Positions 8,176 through 17,824 are shown, counted from the stretch's first letter. The stretch: DNA of 64,000 nucleotides from Acinetobacter sp. NIPH 2699 (GCF_022549355.1 NZ_JAKZGL010000002.1:248001-312000), one strand, 5' to 3'. Numbers and translations are program-made. Notes: generated by a model from the sequence alone, not told the origin.

Positions 8176-9330
8176 TTGAGTCATTTAAACCCAGCAAATA
8201 TCCCACTTTCACTGTATATCCATATGCCATGGTGCGTGCGTAAATGTCCTTATTGTGACTTTAACTCACATGCCGTACCTGATGGGCAATTATCCATGGA
8301 TTTAGAGCAGCAATATTTGGCTGCATTGGTGGCTGATTTTGAAACGCAAGTGGAAATGGTGCAAGGACGTTCAATTCATAGTGTATTTATTGGTGGGGGA
8401 ACGCCATCTCTCATTTCTGCCCAAGGTTATACATGGCTTTTTGAACAGCTAAAAGCACGTTTAAATTTTGAAGCGGGTTGTGAAATTACCTTAGAAGCCA
8501 ATCCAGGCACGGTTGAACATGATCCATTTGCAGATTATTTAGCTGCGGGAATCAATCGTTTGTCGATTGGTGTACAGAGTTTTGATACGGAACATTTGCA
8601 ACGCTTAGGGCGGATTCATTCAGCAAATAATGCACTGGATGCCATCCAACAAGCGCGACAAGCGGGTTTTGAACGGGTCAATGTCGATTTGATGCATGGT
8701 TTGCCACAGCAAACACAAGAACAAGCATTAACGGATCTTAGACTCGCAGTAGAGCAAGGTGCGACGCATATTAGCTGGTATCAACTGACCATTGAACCCA
8801 ATACAGTTTTCTTCCGTACTCAGCCTGTATTACCTAAAGACGAGGTTTTAGAGTATATCCAAGAACAAGGTGAGGTGTATTTAAAAGCCAATGGCTATGT
8901 CAATTATGAAGTTTCGGCATGGCGTAAAGAATTGCCCTCCACACATAACCTGAATTATTGGCAGTTCGGTGACTATTTGGCAATCGGAGCAGGGGCACAT
9001 GGCAAAGTCACTTATCCTGATGGGGTTTATCGTTTTCAAAAAACCCGTTTACCAAAAGATTATTTAGCCAAAGTTCCAGCCGACCACGTGCAAATGAAAC
9101 GTATTGAAGCTGAGGAATTGCCGTTCGAGTTTATGATGAATGCATTGCGTTTAAATCAAGGCGTAAATGCCGAGTTGTATACGCAACGGACTGGACTTGA
9201 TTTGAAGGATTTAAGTGAAACCTTAAATAATTTACGTGACAAAAAATTACTGGTTGCTGATCCAACCAAAATTGCTTGTACTGAACAAGGGCATATCTTT
9301 TTAAACTCGGTATTAGAAGCATTTTTATAA
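8176..9330 (+). CDS. hemW: HemW-type radical SAM heme chaperone
   Basis: The protein has 384 residues. Cys20, Cys24 and Cys27 form the radical-SAM CxxxCxxC motif, followed by DF as in HemW (HemN has an additional cysteine there). FIGGGTPSL is the SAM-binding GGGTP motif. A C-terminal HemN domain follows. HemW relatives were long annotated as oxygen-independent coproporphyrinogen III oxidase, but they bind heme and deliver it in the cytoplasm. I took the TTG at 8176 as start since it gives the usual short N-terminus before SLYIHMPWC. No strong ribosome site is visible. In many relatives the gene follows rdgB, which is not the case here. A perfect bidirectional terminator follows. Confidence 0.88.
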   Translation: MSHLNPANIPLSLYIHMPWCVRKCPYCDFNSHAVPDGQLSMDLEQQYLAALVADFETQVEMVQGRSIHSVFIGGGTPSLISAQGYTWLFEQLKARLNFEAGCEITLEANPGTVEHDPFADYLAAGINRLSIGVQSFDTEHLQRLGRIHSANNALDAIQQARQAGFERVNVDLMHGLPQQTQEQALTDLRLAVEQGATHISWYQLTIEPNTVFFRTQPVLPKDEVLEYIQEQGEVYLKANGYVNYEVSAWRKELPSTHNLNYWQFGDYLAIGAGAHGKVTYPDGVYRFQKTRLPKDYLAKVPADHVQMKRIEAEELPFEFMMNALRLNQGVNAELYTQRTGLDLKDLSETLNNLRDKKLLVADPTKIACTEQGHIFLNSVLEAFL

Positions 9331-9424
9331 TGAAAGCAAAGTATGACTTTGAGCAAGAGTGCTTGAAGTCATTCAATCGGTTTTGTCATTTTTTAGACAT
9401 ATATAATTTATATGATACCCAATA

Positions 9425-9456
9425 AAAAAGCCTCATCATTGTTGATGAGGCTTTTT
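9425..9456. terminator. Bidirectional terminator between hemW and the tRNA-Lys array
   Basis: A perfect 14-bp stem, AAAAAGCCTCATCA with TGATGAGGCTTTTT around loop TTGT, has A-runs and T-runs on both sides. It serves hemW on the plus strand and the tRNAs on the minus strand. Confidence 0.9.
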
Positions 9457-9462
9457 AGAATT

Positions 9463-9538
9463 TGGTGGGTCGTCCGCGATTCGAACGCGGGACCAACGGA
9501 TTAAAAGTCCGCTGCTCTACCAGCTGAGCTAACGACCC
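9463..9538 (-). tRNA. tRNA-Lys (anticodon TTT), distal copy
   Basis: A 76-nt cloverleaf read on the minus strand: acceptor GGGTCGT pairs with ACGACCC, with an encoded CCA at 9463-9465. The D-arm is AGCTCAGCTGGTAGAGC. The anticodon loop CTTTTAA gives anticodon TTT. The T-arm carries GTTCGAATC. It is the second tRNA of a tandem pair, with the terminator directly behind it. Confidence 0.97.
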
Positions 9539-9657
9539 TGAGTGAGGATAAGTAAAACAACGTTTTACCCGAGCGCAAGAGAAAATCTATGATTTTCTTT
9601 AGGCTTTAACCTCTAACAGGTTTTTGTAAAATACATTTTACATATCAAAACAAGAAG

Positions 9658-9733
9658 TGGTGGGTCGTCCGCGATTCGAACGCGGGACCAACGGATTAAA
9701 AGTCCGCTGCTCTACCAGCTGAGCTAACGACCC
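9658..9733 (-). tRNA. tRNA-Lys (anticodon TTT), promoter-proximal copy
   Basis: Identical in sequence to the tRNA at 9463-9538, with encoded CCA at 9658-9660 and 5' G at 9733. It is transcribed first from the candidate promoter at 9865-9892. The precursor would need cleavage between the two copies. Confidence 0.97.
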
Positions 9734-9864
9734 TGAGCGAGGATAAGTAAAACAACGTTTTACCCGAGTGCAAGAGAAGATCTATGATTTTCTTTAGCAT
9801 TCAAACTCGAACTGACTCAGAGAGAAGTAAAACTTCTAAACACTGTATCGTTTTGATGATGCGT

Positions 9865-9892
9865 ATTCTAGCAACTTATTCAGCTAACACAA
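9865..9892 (-). promoter_or_regulatory. Candidate sigma-70 promoter of the tRNA-Lys pair
   Basis: Read on the minus strand, TTGTGT (9887-9892) and TAGAAT (9865-9870) are separated by 16 bases. The expected start lies near 9858, leaving a leader of about 125 bases before the first tRNA. Confidence 0.5.
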
Positions 9893-9954
9893 GAGGAAAT
9901 TTAAAAACAGCCGCATGATTGTTTATAAAAAGCACGATTTCCTCTTGTTTAGCT
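9882..9954. repeat. Long inverted repeat overlapping the tRNA promoter
   Basis: AGCTAACACAAGAGGAAAT (9882-9900) pairs with ATTTCCTCTTGTTTAGCT (9937-9954): 18 bp with one bulged base, around a 36-base loop. It sits just behind the acyl-CoA synthetase stop codon and its left arm contains the promoter -35 element. There is no U-run on the minus strand after the left arm, so it is not a standard terminator. Confidence 0.8.
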
Positions 9955-9964
9955 AAAAAACACC

Positions 9965-11806
9965 CTAGAAACGATATTGATAACTTTGAATATTGTCAAA
10001 GATTTCAGTATTTACATCACTATAGCTCGTTGCACCTGGTAATAAAACCAATAAACGTTCATCCGTTTTATTCGGATTAAAGCCGTCATCTTTGAGCTTG
10101 TTTTTTTGGTATTTAAAGGTACCCGTTGTTTCAACTTTGGCTTGTACACGTAGGAACACTGGGATTGCGTATGCTGGTAAGCATTTTTTGAATACACCAA
10201 CCATTTGGGCTAGATCATCATTGTTTAACTCGGCACCCTCAGTGAGCGTAATGGCTGCCATACCTGCGCGACCATTGGTATTTGGGATTTCTACCCCATA
10301 GACCACTGCCTCGACAATTTTTTCATATTCGCAAACCATGTTTTCAACTTCAGTCGTAGACACATTTTCACCTTTCCAGCGGAAAGTATCACCTAAGCGG
10401 TCGACAAACTGTGCATGACGGAAACCAATGTCACGAACTAAATCGCCAGTATTGAAGTATGAATCGCCTTTGGCAAATACATCTTTCAAGATGACAGATT
10501 TGTTCTTCTCAGGATCGGTATAACCATCAAATGGAGAGCGGCTGGTGATCTTGCCGATCAGCAAACCAACGTCACCTGTCTTCACTTTCTTGCAATAACC
10601 TTTTTGGTCACGTACAAGCTCATTCTTTTCTTTGTCAAACTCGACAATTGCATAAGGTGTAGGCGAGAAGCCGACGGTATTGTCAAAGTTAAAAATGTTG
10701 CTGAAACCGACATTACCTTCACTTGATGCATAGAGTTCGAGAACTTCTTCTACACCGAAGCGATCTTTGAACTTGCTCCAAATATTTGGACGCATGCCAT
10801 TACCAATCATTTTGGTGACACGATGGTTGCGATCAAGCTCAGTCGTAGGTGCATCCATCAAATAGCGGCATAGTTCGCCGACATAACCAATGGCTGATGC
10901 ATTGAATTTTTGTACATCTTTCCAGAATGCGCTGGTTGAGTATTTACGACGTACTGCCAAGGTTGCACCACCTGCAATGACACCACACCAACACACCACT
11001 ACACCTGTGGCATGGTAAAGCGGCAATGTCACGTACATTACATCATCTTTACCTAGATTGAGGATGTGTCCATAAGTACCGTAAGCCAGTGACCAGCGAC
11101 TATGGGTAAAGATGACCGCCTTAGGCAAGCCTGTTGTGCCTGAGGTGTAGATATAAAACAAACCATCTTTACCTGTGACGGTACGCGTGGTAGATGGGTT
11201 GAATTTCGGGAACTGATCAATTTCTTGAGCAAGATTGACATAACCTTGTGGTGCTGTTCCGACATCTTTACGTGTTCCTTGATCTGCAAACCAATGAAAG
11301 CGATCTTGAGCAACGTTGAGGTCTTGACGCGCTTCATCAATCGCAGCACGAACTTCCTCGCCTGCAATCACAGCAATTGGGTTCACTAGATTGATGCTGT
11401 GCGCCAGCACTTTACCAATTTGGGAGGTATTAACCAGTGCAATAGTCACCCCAATTTTTGCTAAAGCAACGATGGTGGCAATCAATTCAGGACGGTTTTC
11501 TACCATCACTGCGATGACATCACCTTTTTTTGCACCAAGCGATAAATAGTAATGTGCAATTTGGTTTGCCCATTCATTGAGTGCTTGGTAGCTATAGCTT
11601 TGATCTTCAAATAATAACGCGATACCTTGCGGGTTACGCTTTACTGCTTTTTCAAAAGCGACCCCTAAGCCAGTTGGAGAAGTTGGCGTTCGCAAATATG
11701 CTTGTTTAAGACCATTCAAAATATGAGGTACTTTGGTGAGAAAGTTTGGAAGTCGAGTTGCGACATCACCAAGAGTAATAATATCGGTCTGCGTAGTTTG
11801 GCTCAT
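9965..11806 (-). CDS. Long/very-long-chain acyl-CoA synthetase (FATP/FadD6-like)
   Basis: The protein has 613 residues. The AMP-binding P-loop YIYTSGTTGLPKAV lies near 228-241, ELYASSEG is the A5-type motif near 355, and FNTGDLVRDIGFRHAQFVDRLGDTFRWKGENV carries the ATP-binding and hinge motifs. The overall pattern (LPLYHATG, GNGMR, KGENVSTTEVE) matches the FATP/FadD6 branch rather than E. coli FadD. The family activates long fatty acids with CoA and ATP at the membrane for beta-oxidation or lipid use. It stands alone: rne is upstream with its own terminator, and the tRNA array downstream. A rare feature is the W-C-W-C stretch at about 275, in an otherwise normal protein. Confidence 0.88.
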   Translation of the reverse strand: MSQTTQTDIITLGDVATRLPNFLTKVPHILNGLKQAYLRTPTSPTGLGVAFEKAVKRNPQGIALLFEDQSYSYQALNEWANQIAHYYLSLGAKKGDVIAVMVENRPELIATIVALAKIGVTIALVNTSQIGKVLAHSINLVNPIAVIAGEEVRAAIDEARQDLNVAQDRFHWFADQGTRKDVGTAPQGYVNLAQEIDQFPKFNPSTTRTVTGKDGLFYIYTSGTTGLPKAVIFTHSRWSLAYGTYGHILNLGKDDVMYVTLPLYHATGVVVCWCGVIAGGATLAVRRKYSTSAFWKDVQKFNASAIGYVGELCRYLMDAPTTELDRNHRVTKMIGNGMRPNIWSKFKDRFGVEEVLELYASSEGNVGFSNIFNFDNTVGFSPTPYAIVEFDKEKNELVRDQKGYCKKVKTGDVGLLIGKITSRSPFDGYTDPEKNKSVILKDVFAKGDSYFNTGDLVRDIGFRHAQFVDRLGDTFRWKGENVSTTEVENMVCEYEKIVEAVVYGVEIPNTNGRAGMAAITLTEGAELNNDDLAQMVGVFKKCLPAYAIPVFLRVQAKVETTGTFKYQKNKLKDDGFNPNKTDERLLVLLPGATSYSDVNTEIFDNIQSYQYRF

Positions 11807-11935
11807 ATCAATCCTATTTATTTTTCGATCAATCCAAAGGTGGCTATCTGTGAGAACACAACCATTAACATCATTGTTAGTGATGTAGTTTTTAATCGCA
11901 AGTTCCTAGAGCAATCAACCTAATTTGACAAAATA

Positions 11936-11968
11936 ACAAAAAAGCCTAGTCACCGAAATGACTAGGCT
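11936..11968 (-). terminator. Terminator of rne
   Basis: AGCCTAGTCA and TGACTAGGCT form a perfect 10-bp stem around CCGAAA. On the minus strand it is followed by a T-rich run. Confidence 0.85.
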
Positions 11969-11995
11969 CTTGTTTATTGAGTGCGATTTAGCAAA

Positions 11996-14900
11996 TTATT
12001 CACTGCTAGGAACACTCTTTTTCGGTGGGCGTCCACGTGGGCGACGAGGGCGGTTCGATTTTTCTTTCTCGATTCTAGCCGCAGCCTCTTCTTCCGATTC
12101 TGGTGTTTCAGTATCTGAAGTTGGCTCATTTTTTTCAGTCGCTTGAACGGGTTCTACCGTTTGCTCTACAGCAGCAGCTTTTGATTTTGCAGCAGACTGT
12201 GGTTTCTCAACTGTTTTAGCAGGAGCAGCTTCAACTTGAGCGACTTCAGCGGTTGCCAGTTCTAGAGGTTGTTGTTCAGGCGTTACCGCAACGGTTTCCT
12301 CAACGACAACAACAGGAACGTCTGTTTCTTTCACTTCTGTTTTCACTTCAGTGCTTTCCGCAGGAACTGGCGTTGCTGCTTCTACTGGAGCTGGAGTCGC
12401 GGCTGCGCTTAAATGTGCCTCTTTGGCTTGTTCCGCAGCAAGTTTGGCTAAGCGACGACGCTCACGTGGGTCATTTGCAACACGAACAGAAGATGCTTCA
12501 GGACGCGTGAGTGCTAACACAGGCGCTGGTTCAGCTTCTTCAGTTGCTTTTTGACTAGGAAGCTCCACATCACGAGTGACTGGGCGTTTTTCCTCAGTTT
12601 CAGTTGTTTCAACCACGAGGCTGCTTGCATACTGTTCAGCGAACTTTTGTAAAGCGCGATTGAACGTGGTGATTAAGCCAAATTGCTCAATTAAAATGGT
12701 GCAGTCTTCACCATAAACATGACGAATCAAGCTGCCAAGTGTGTATTGTCCCAAGCTTGGAATTTGCGATGGGGCAATTTTTGGCATAGCTTTTTGGTTC
12801 GTTTGAGCTTTGCGCTGCTGACGGTGGCGTGAACGTGGGTCATTACTGGCACGTTTTGCTGGTGCTTGAGCAGTTTCTTCGACAGGGGCCTTTTCAGCAG
12901 TAGGTTGTTCTGCTGGCGCTGGCGTTTCAACTTTTTCTACAACAGGTTTTGCCTTTTCTGCTTTAGCCGTTGGCGTTGATGCCTGTTGTGGATTCAATGC
13001 AACAATTTCACTTTGACCTTGATCAATGTTCACAATCAATGCTGTGTTCATTGGTTCAGTGCGTGGTGTATCAATCACATCCACTTTAACTTGTTGTGGA
13101 TTCTCTGCTGGAGCAGCAGGCGCTTCATTTAAAACGCTTTGATCACGGTGACGGGTTGGTCGATTTGGTCGTTGTTGATTACGATCACGACGTGGCAACG
13201 GTGCAGCATCATTTCCATGAGCAGCATCATTCTGCTGTTGTTGGTTTTGAGGCTCTTGTGGTTGCTGGCGTTTTTGCTGACGCTTCATCTCACGTTGTTC
13301 GTGGCGCTGCTCTTGACGAGATAATTGCACCACTTCTTCATGTACAGGAGCAGGAGTCTGTGCTTCATGTGCATGTACATGCACGTGTTGTTCACGCTGC
13401 TCTTTGTGTTTACGCTTTTTCTGATTTTGTGACTGATTTGGACGATGTGATTTTTCGTCTTTCTCAAAAGGTTCACGTGTTTCTTGTTTCACAGGGTGCT
13501 GTGACATATAAACATTGTTGCTTGCAGGTGCTGTTATTGCCTTTGATGCAACTGGGGGAGGTGTCGCGACTTGACCAAATTGACCACGACTGACCGCACC
13601 ATTGTTCACCATTTGTTCAATGCTTGCTGCTGCATTTTGTGCAGTACGAGATTGATCAGTGGTTTGCGCTTGTTTTTGAACAAATAGGTTTTCTAACCAT
13701 GCACATGGACTTGCTGATGCTTGTGGCTTCGCTTGCGTTGGTGATGGTTGAGCGGCTTGGGTTTGGTTGGCTTTTTTCTGTGGTGCAGTTGTCTGATTTC
13801 TGACAGGTGCAGCATGTTGCTGTTCAGCATCCTCGATATGCCATTCAGAAGACTCATAACCCAGTTCTTTTTCACTTGAGCGAGTTGCTTCGGTACGTTC
13901 GTAGCTTGAAGGTGCGAAACCTTCTGGATTGAACTGGATTTGATAATGTGGTGTTTCTAAGTGTGGATGAGGAAGGATCGTGACCCGCACATTTGAGGTT
14001 TGTTCAAGATAAACAAGGCTGTGACGCTTTTCATTCAATAGGAATGCTGCGATTTCCACAGGGACTTCAACTTGCACTTCACCTTGACGTTCACGTAATG
14101 CAATTTCTTCAACTTTACGCATGATCGAAAGTGAAAGAGAACGTAAGTCACGAACCATACCTGTGCCGTGACAGCGTGGGCAGACATAACCTGTTGCTTC
14201 TTCTAGCGATGGGCGTAAACGTTGACGGCTCATTTCCATCAAACCGAAACGTGATAACTGACCGAATTGAATACGTGCACGGTCGCTTTGGGTTGCTTCA
14301 CGGAGTTTCGCTTCAACCATACGTTGGTTGCGGTCTTTGGTCATGTCGATAAAGTCGATCACAACTAATCCACCAATATCACGTAAACGCAATTGACGCG
14401 CGATTTCTTCCGCAGCTTCTAAGTTGGTATTGAGCGCTGTTTCTTCAACATCATGTCCGCGTGTTGATTTTGCAGAGTTGATATCAATTGAAACCAGTGC
14501 TTCAGTTTGGTCAATCACAATTGAACCGCCAGAAGGAAGTTTTACTTCACGTTCATAAGCCGTTTGGATTTGACTTTCGATACCAAAGTGAGCGAATAAA
14601 GGCTCATTTAATGTATAGGTTTTTAACTTGTCGAGTTGACGTGGCATTACTGCTTTTACGAAGTTATAGGCTTCGTTATAGGCTTGTTCGCTATCAATTA
14701 AGATTTCTGAAACATCATCACGTAAGTAGTCACGGATCGCACGTGTGACCACACCAGCTTCTTGATGAACCAACATTGGTGATGGGCCAGTGCTTGAGGT
14801 GCTTTGAATTTGAGCCCAAAGATCAAGCAAATGTTGCAAGTCGAGTTGTAGTTCTTCTTGAGTACGTCCGATGCCCGCAGTACGCACAATCACACTCATA

Positions 14901-15382
14901 CCACGAGGAAGATTTAACGATCCTAAAATTTCTTTGAGTTCTTCACGAACTGAACCTGAAATTTGACGGCTAATACCACCACCTTTCGGGTTGTTTGGCA
15001 TTAAAACTAAATAACGACCCGCAAGTGAGATGAAGGTTGAAAGTGCAGCACCTTTGTTGCCACGTTCTTCTTTTTCAACTTGTACCAGTAACTCAGTGCC
15101 TTCGGTGATGAGCTCACGGATATTTGAGGTTTGGCGAGGGTCAGCTTTGAAATACGAGTTTGCAATTTCTCGCATTGATAAAAAGCCTTGGCGTTGTGCG
15201 CCGTACTCGACGAAAACCGCTTCTAAAGACGGTTCAACACGAGTGACATGACCTTTATAGATATTTGATTTTTTCTGTTCACGAGTACGATTTTCTAAAT
15301 CGAAATCGTAAAGACGATTATCAGTGATAAGTGCAACGCGAACTTCTTCGGCGTGGGTTGCATTAATCAACATACGTTTCAT
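11996..15382 (-). CDS. rne: Ribonuclease E
   Basis: The protein has 1128 residues. The start ATG at 15382 gives [18 protein letters not shown], the standard family N-terminus, and an AGGTG precedes it. An upstream ATG at 15412 is not needed. The S1 domain covers ~35-120. The catalytic aspartates are Asp300 (SIDINSA) and Asp343 (VIDFIDM). The zinc link is Cys401-PR-Cys404. All sit 3 residues before their E. coli counterparts. From ~500 to the end the protein is a low-complexity scaffold rich in Q, E, A, P, R and T, with arginine-rich patches and one ordered-looking island at ~864-922. It is the endonuclease of the RNA degradosome, acting on mRNA decay and on rRNA and tRNA processing. Its long leader suggests autoregulation. 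Confidence 0.97.
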   Translation of the reverse strand: MKRMLINATHAEEVRVALITDNRLYDFDLENRTREQKKSNIYKGHVTRVEPSLEAVFVEYGAQRQGFLSMREIANSYFKADPRQTSNIRELITEGTELLVQVEKEERGNKGAALSTFISLAGRYLVLMPNNPKGGGISRQISGSVREELKEILGSLNLPRGMSVIVRTAGIGRTQEELQLDLQHLLDLWAQIQSTSSTGPSPMLVHQEAGVVTRAIRDYLRDDVSEILIDSEQAYNEAYNFVKAVMPRQLDKLKTYTLNEPLFAHFGIESQIQTAYEREVKLPSGGSIVIDQTEALVSIDINSAKSTRGHDVEETALNTNLEAAEEIARQLRLRDIGGLVVIDFIDMTKDRNQRMVEAKLREATQSDRARIQFGQLSRFGLMEMSRQRLRPSLEEATGYVCPRCHGTGMVRDLRSLSLSIMRKVEEIALRERQGEVQVEVPVEIAAFLLNEKRHSLVYLEQTSNVRVTILPHPHLETPHYQIQFNPEGFAPSSYERTEATRSSEKELGYESSEWHIEDAEQQHAAPVRNQTTAPQKKANQTQAAQPSPTQAKPQASASPCAWLENLFVQKQAQTTDQSRTAQNAAASIEQMVNNGAVSRGQFGQVATPPPVASKAITAPASNNVYMSQHPVKQETREPFEKDEKSHRPNQSQNQKKRKHKEQREQHVHVHAHEAQTPAPVHEEVVQLSRQEQRHEQREMKRQQKRQQPQEPQNQQQQNDAAHGNDAAPLPRRDRNQQRPNRPTRHRDQSVLNEAPAAPAENPQQVKVDVIDTPRTEPMNTALIVNIDQGQSEIVALNPQQASTPTAKAEKAKPVVEKVETPAPAEQPTAEKAPVEETAQAPAKRASNDPRSRHRQQRKAQTNQKAMPKIAPSQIPSLGQYTLGSLIRHVYGEDCTILIEQFGLITTFNRALQKFAEQYASSLVVETTETEEKRPVTRDVELPSQKATEEAEPAPVLALTRPEASSVRVANDPRERRRLAKLAAEQAKEAHLSAAATPAPVEAATPVPAESTEVKTEVKETDVPVVVVEETVAVTPEQQPLELATAEVAQVEAAPAKTVEKPQSAAKSKAAAVEQTVEPVQATEKNEPTSDTETPESEEEAAARIEKEKSNRPRRPRGRPPKKSVPSSE

Positions 15383-15960
15383 GGGTGTGACACCTAATAG
15401 TGATGCACACAAACAACGAGCTCAATACTTTTGAACAAACATCAAGTTGGCGCGATCAAGACTCAGAAGCAACGTTATATATGATGCTCTGAAACCACTG
15501 ACTGTAATATCCAGTTTGGGGCTTTGATACGATTCTTTCGATGTAAGCAATCCTGCTTCAATCTTGGGACTGTTGGTATTTCATCCATGTCATGCATCTG
15601 TGAAATACCACTAGACCCGATGTAATCAAAGTGTCCTGTACGCTTCACTGGCGGGTGAGCGGTGCATTGGATGGTGACTTTCATTGTCTTAAGCATTGAA
15701 GTCGATCCATCTGGAAGTCTCGATACGGAATGATCATCGTATCTGTGCTTGGCAGTTCCAATGCATCAACGCTTTAGCCTGAATGCGACATCAGGGAGCA
15801 AATTGTCTGATGTGGATCAGTTTACGTTTAATAACCAACAAATTTGTTGGCGACATATTTTTTATGAACAAACTGTATGTGCAGATGCACAATTAAACGC
15901 AACAGTTTGTCATTTTGCCGATATAATAAGCCTTCGGCGTCGGCATAATTCTTTAGGACC
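15383..15960 (-). promoter_or_regulatory. Long structured leader/promoter region of rne
   Basis: About 790 bases separate the rne and rluC start codons with no credible gene. On the rne side I see a perfect 10-bp hairpin (TGGTATTTCA 15574-15583 with TGAAATACCA 15601-15610, 17-base loop). Further out are the 16-bp palindrome CCAACAAATTTGTTGG at 15835-15850 and nested inverted repeats ACAAACTGT (15868-15876) / ACAGTTTGT (15902-15910) enclosing TGTGCA-GA-TGCACA. In E. coli the rne leader (about 360 nt) is the site where RNase E controls its own mRNA. The same is inferred here, not shown. Confidence 0.5.
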
Positions 15961-16170
15961 TATTCGAGCTATTGGTGAGTTTCTCATCTATTTGAAATTT
16001 TAACTGAATAAAATTTTTGATTTGATGCTCACTTACGAGGGTATCCGTGTGATGAATATACCAAACCTTGCAGCATCTGCCTATGGGCTAAGTTTAGGTT
16101 TCTTGTGAAATAACTGAGCTAAGTGATCATTTTTTAATCGTATTTAGCAAATCTTGGATTAATCGAGCGT

Positions 16171-17103
16171 ATGAATTCTACACAGCAATGGCAAACTGTC
16201 ACTTGGTTTGAAGTGGATGAGCATCAATTAGAGCAGCGAATTGATAACTTTTTATTTACCCGATTAAAAGGTGTGCCAAAAAGTCGAATTTATCGTTTAA
16301 TTCGCGAAGGACAAGTTCGTATCAACAAAAAACGTGTGAAAGCGGAGACACGTTTGGCGATTGGAGATCAAATTCGTGTTGCGCCAATTCGCTATGAACA
16401 AAAAGATGAAAGCGATGTGCCTGTGAGCGATGGTGTGGCGCAAAGTCTGCTCAGCCGTGTCGTGTATGAAGATGAAGGCCTGTTAGTCGTGAATAAGCCA
16501 TCTGGTATCGCAGTACATGGCGGCAGTGGCGTTGCGTATGGCTTGATTGAGGCTTTACGTGCGGCGACAGGAAAAAAATATTTAGAGTTGATTCATCGTA
16601 TTGACCGTGATACCTCTGGTTTGGTGATGATCAGTAAAAAGCGCAGTACCTTAAAACTACTACAGGATTTACTACGCGAACATAAAATACAGAAAACCTA
16701 TACCGCGATAGTCAAAGGGCAAGTCAGTTTAGATCAACAAATGATTGATGCACCTTTGCTTCGGTATGAGCTTTCTAATGGTGAACGTCGTGTTCGAGTC
16801 ACCAAAGAAGGTAAGCCAAGTAAAACCGAATGGAAGGTGGTAGAGCGCTTTAAAACAGCAACTTTGATCAATGCTTCACCTTTATCTGGTCGTACCCATC
16901 AAATTCGTGTACATGGTTTAAGTATTGGTCATCCACTGATTGGCGATGATAAATATGGACACAACACGTCTTATGCGGGTCCAGAAGCCAGACGCTTGTG
17001 TTTGCATGCGATGCGTTTGGAAATACCCAACTATCCAGTGATTGAAGCACCGATGCCTGAAGATATGCAACAGGTCATAAACGAGTTGAGAAAAAAGCCT
17101 TGA
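16171..17103 (+). CDS. rluC: 23S rRNA pseudouridine synthase C
   Basis: The protein has 310 residues. An S4 RNA-binding domain occupies ~18-75 (RIDNFLFTRLKGVPKSRIYRL style). The RluA-family catalytic motif HRIDRDTSG is at 142-150 with catalytic Asp145, one residue from its place in E. coli RluC. GRTHQIRVH follows near 250. RluC makes pseudouridines at 955, 2504 and 2580 of 23S rRNA. The gene is divergent from rne, the same arrangement as in E. coli. Its stop overlaps an alternative TTG start of the next gene, suggesting cotranscription with the HAD phosphatase. Confidence 0.93.
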   Translation: MNSTQQWQTVTWFEVDEHQLEQRIDNFLFTRLKGVPKSRIYRLIREGQVRINKKRVKAETRLAIGDQIRVAPIRYEQKDESDVPVSDGVAQSLLSRVVYEDEGLLVVNKPSGIAVHGGSGVAYGLIEALRAATGKKYLELIHRIDRDTSGLVMISKKRSTLKLLQDLLREHKIQKTYTAIVKGQVSLDQQMIDAPLLRYELSNGERRVRVTKEGKPSKTEWKVVERFKTATLINASPLSGRTHQIRVHGLSIGHPLIGDDKYGHNTSYAGPEARRLCLHAMRLEIPNYPVIEAPMPEDMQQVINELRKKP

Positions 17104-17123
17104 GCCAAATTGATAAAATAGCA

Positions 17124-17801
17124 ATGAGCCAACGCATTGAGCTGGTGATTTTTGATTGGGATGGTACTTTATTCGATTCAGTGGGGCAGATTGTGGCAAG
17201 CCTGCAATATGCCGCACAACAATTCCAGCAACCGTTAACCGATGAAGCTGCAAAAAGTATTATTGGTTTAGGCTTGCCCGAAGTGATGCAAACCTTATTT
17301 CCTCAAGTGCCACATTTACAACAAGATATTTTGCAATGCTATGCAGATCATTATGTTGCGAACTCTAAAGGTGATGCTTGGTTTAGTGGGGTTGCTGAAT
17401 TATTGGCTGATTTAAAACAACAAGGGCTTAAACTTGCGGTTGCCACAGGGAAAAGTCGTAAAGGTTTGGATCGCGTACTGAATCAAACCAATAGCCATGA
17501 TATTTTTGATATTACGCGTGCTGCCAGTGAAACCAAGTCCAAACCAGATCCATTGATGCTGCAAGAAATTCTTTCGGAAATGGAGGTTGATGCAGCGCGT
17601 GCGATTATGGTGGGTGATACCAGTTATGATCTTGAAATGGCACAAAATCTGAATATGCACCGTATCGGTGTCAGTTATGGTGTGCATAGCATCGAAACTT
17701 TGCAACAATATCAGCCGCTCACCATTGTAGATAGCGTGCAGGATTTACATGGCTTTTTACACGGCGTATTACAATCATCCGCTTTAACTGAAGTTGAATA
17801 A
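17124..17801 (+). CDS. HAD-family hydrolase, phosphoglycolate-phosphatase-like
   Basis: The protein has 225 residues from the ATG at 17124. A TTG at 17100, overlapping the rluC stop by four bases, would add eight residues and cannot be excluded. FDWDGTLFDS holds the nucleophile Asp11 and the acid/base Asp13 of HAD motif I. VATGKSRKGLDR is motif II, SKPDP motif III and MVGDTSYDLEMA motif IV, with an alpha-helical cap between. This is the Gph/PgmB-like group of small-molecule phosphatases. The pairing with rluC is common in gammaproteobacteria. The substrate is not known from sequence. Confidence 0.87.
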   Translation: MSQRIELVIFDWDGTLFDSVGQIVASLQYAAQQFQQPLTDEAAKSIIGLGLPEVMQTLFPQVPHLQQDILQCYADHYVANSKGDAWFSGVAELLADLKQQGLKLAVATGKSRKGLDRVLNQTNSHDIFDITRAASETKSKPDPLMLQEILSEMEVDAARAIMVGDTSYDLEMAQNLNMHRIGVSYGVHSIETLQQYQPLTIVDSVQDLHGFLHGVLQSSALTEVE

Positions 17802-17824
17802 TTAAAATTTTTGAAAGAATATGA

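Larger units (their letters stand above)
9463..9797. repeat. Tandem 140-bp duplication carrying tRNA-Lys and its leader (offset 195 bp)
   Basis: 9463-9602 and 9658-9797 are the same 140 bases with only three differences, all in the leader and none in the tRNA. Each leader has the small hairpin GTAAAAC-AAC-GTTTTAC just upstream of the tRNA 5' end. Bases 9603-9657 are spacer unique to the first unit. Confidence 0.9.

Noticed and set aside
9463..9797. tRNA-flanked integration site
   Set aside because: The repeat carries whole tRNAs and leaders. There is no integrase and no partial tRNA 3' end, so it is a tandem gene duplication.
12253..12554. Two further plus-strand frames opposite the end of rne
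   Set aside because: Mirror images of the Ala/Pro/Glu-rich repeats in the RNase E tail.
13096..13593. 165-codon His/Val-rich open frame on the plus strand inside rne
   Set aside because: It is the antisense of the Q/R/E-rich tail of RNase E. The His-rich composition is a mirror of CAA/CAG/CGT codons, and no ribosome site is present.
15475..16003. Short frames in the rne-rluC gap (both strands)
   Set aside because: No ribosome site and composition unlike neighbours. The inverted repeats explain this region better.
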